A stretch of 64,000 bases of DNA from OMIW01 sp044235645 (GTDB lineage Bacteria > Bdellovibrionota_C > UBA2361 > OMIW01). Shown here in pieces: positions 63,443-64,000 of the stretch. The notes below the pieces were generated by a model. The model was not told where the DNA came from. It saw nothing but the letters and a program-made list of their open reading frames with translations, and did not search any database. The position numbers were made by a program, and so were the translations under genes. Each line of letters starts with the position of its first letter. The stretch's first letter is position 1. Location of the stretch: contig JBIIHQ010000001.1 in assembly GCA_044235645.1 (NCBI GenBank), positions 310,001-374,000 on the forward strand. The letters run 5' to 3'.

Positions 63443-64000
63443 ATGGAGAATTATAGATCGTTTGAGAGTGGCGCTGTTATCAAGGTATTTGGTATCGGTG
63501 GCGCGGGTGTTAATGCGGTGAATAACATGATTCGGAGTGGGCTCGAAGGAGTCCAATTCTTTGCCGCAAATACTGATGCACAGGCGCTCGGTTCGTCTGA
63601 GTCGGTGAATCGCATCCGCCTCGGTGAGGAGATTACAAAGGGTTTGGGGGCGGGGGCTGACCCTGATGTTGGTTATGCTGCGGCCAAAGAGAGTCGTGAT
63701 CACATACGAGCGTCGCTCGAGGGTGCTGATATGGTGTTTATCACCGCTGGAATGGGTGGTGGAACCGGGACCTTGGGATCGACCGTGGTAGCAGAAGTGG
63801 CTCGTGAGCTGGGATGTCTCACAGTAGGGGTGGTCACCAAACCATTTATGTTTGAGGGACGGCGCCGTATGAAGAATGCGGAGCGGGGCATTGCTGAGCT
63901 TCGTAAGCAGGTTGACACCCTTATTACCATACCGAATCAGCGTCTTTTGAGTATCGCTGGGCGCAATACGTCATTAATTGACACATTCCGACGCGCTGAT
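63443..64000 (+). CDS. ftsZ: cell division protein FtsZ (partial, right edge), altered tubulin signature
   Basis: The first 186 residues of FtsZ, the tubulin-like division GTPase. KVFGIGGAGVNAVNNMI, FFAANTDAQAL, LGEEITKGLGAGADPDVGYAAA and VVTKPFMFEGRRR are all typical. The signature normally reads GGGTGTG followed by AAP. Here it is GGGTGTLGST, so the last glycine is a leucine and the following residues also differ. The TTG codon at 63772 is clear in the sequence. The glycine is almost invariant in FtsZ and tubulin, so GTP binding or hydrolysis may be altered, or the lineage has its own variant. The ATG at 63443 has GAGAGGGG upstream. Confidence 0.95.
   Translation, partial: MENYRSFESGAVIKVFGIGGAGVNAVNNMIRSGLEGVQFFAANTDAQALGSSESVNRIRLGEEITKGLGAGADPDVGYAAAKESRDHIRASLEGADMVFITAGMGGGTGTLGSTVVAEVARELGCLTVGVVTKPFMFEGRRRMKNAERGIAELRKQVDTLITIPNQRLLSIAGRNTSLIDTFRRAD

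Noticed and set aside
1..64000. tRNA, rRNA, CRISPR or transposon
   Set aside because: No cloverleaf with a T-arm motif, no rRNA-like stretch, no spaced repeat array and no transposase or integrase was seen.

Overview
The window is a gene-dense bacterial chromosome segment from a diderm (Gram-negative) organism. Evidence for an outer membrane includes a TonB-dependent receptor with TonB, a CzcCBA tripartite efflux system, PBP1C with its alpha-2-macroglobulin partner, and a murC-murB-ftsQ-ftsA-ftsZ cell-wall and division cluster. By eye the base composition is moderately GC-rich, and shorter, AT-richer stretches occur around 23-37 kb and 55-57 kb. I cannot name the phylum. The pdhC-lipA pairing and the division cluster without ddl would suit a delta-proteobacteria-like or Bdellovibrionota-like lineage, but this is a guess.

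Layout. 0-3.3 kb, minus strand: a truncated P-loop ATPase, lipoyl synthase (lipA), the E2 subunit of pyruvate dehydrogenase (pdhC) and a possible small membrane protein. 4-13 kb, plus strand: a thioester-containing bacterial alpha-2-macroglobulin and PBP1C, overlapping. 13-14.3 kb: a trans-sulfuration-type PLP enzyme. 14.7-18.9 kb: a small orphan protein, a FecA-like receptor and a divergent tonB that share a palindromic promoter. 19-22.7 kb: dnaE and a 57-residue membrane protein.

23.2-37 kb, minus strand, is the most unusual part. It encodes a PRPP synthetase with an extra N-terminal domain, a double-length Lrp/AsnC-type regulator, a 1027-residue multidomain protein, nicotinate phosphoribosyltransferase, NAD synthetase, nicotinamidase, a NUDT9-type ADP-ribose hydrolase fused to a NadD-type adenylyltransferase, and a protein with an aminoglycoside-phosphotransferase-like kinase domain. 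Taken together, the recognisable enzymes form a closed route from the two products of NAD+ glycohydrolysis, ADP-ribose and nicotinamide, back to NAD+. ADP-ribose gives ribose 5-phosphate and then PRPP. Nicotinamide gives nicotinate, then NaMN, NaAD and NAD+. A 9-bp motif repeated in the internal promoter region is a candidate operator.

37-51.6 kb: ABC-F ATPase (Uup type), a hypothetical acidic protein behind a perfect 12-bp hairpin, ElaA-like and RimJ-like acetyltransferases, an NDP-sugar epimerase, czcCBA metal efflux, a PlsC-like acyltransferase and a 3-hydroxyacyl-CoA dehydrogenase. 51.6-57.8 kb: a compact RNA-like fold, an MreB with a long N-terminal extension, a PhoB/PhoR-like two-component pair, an ATP-grasp ligase and a methyltransferase. 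58-64 kb: murC, murB, ftsQ, ftsA and the start of an ftsZ whose normally invariant tubulin signature is altered.

No rRNA, tRNA, CRISPR array, transposase or integrase was recognised. All functional calls come from reading motifs. No database search was run.
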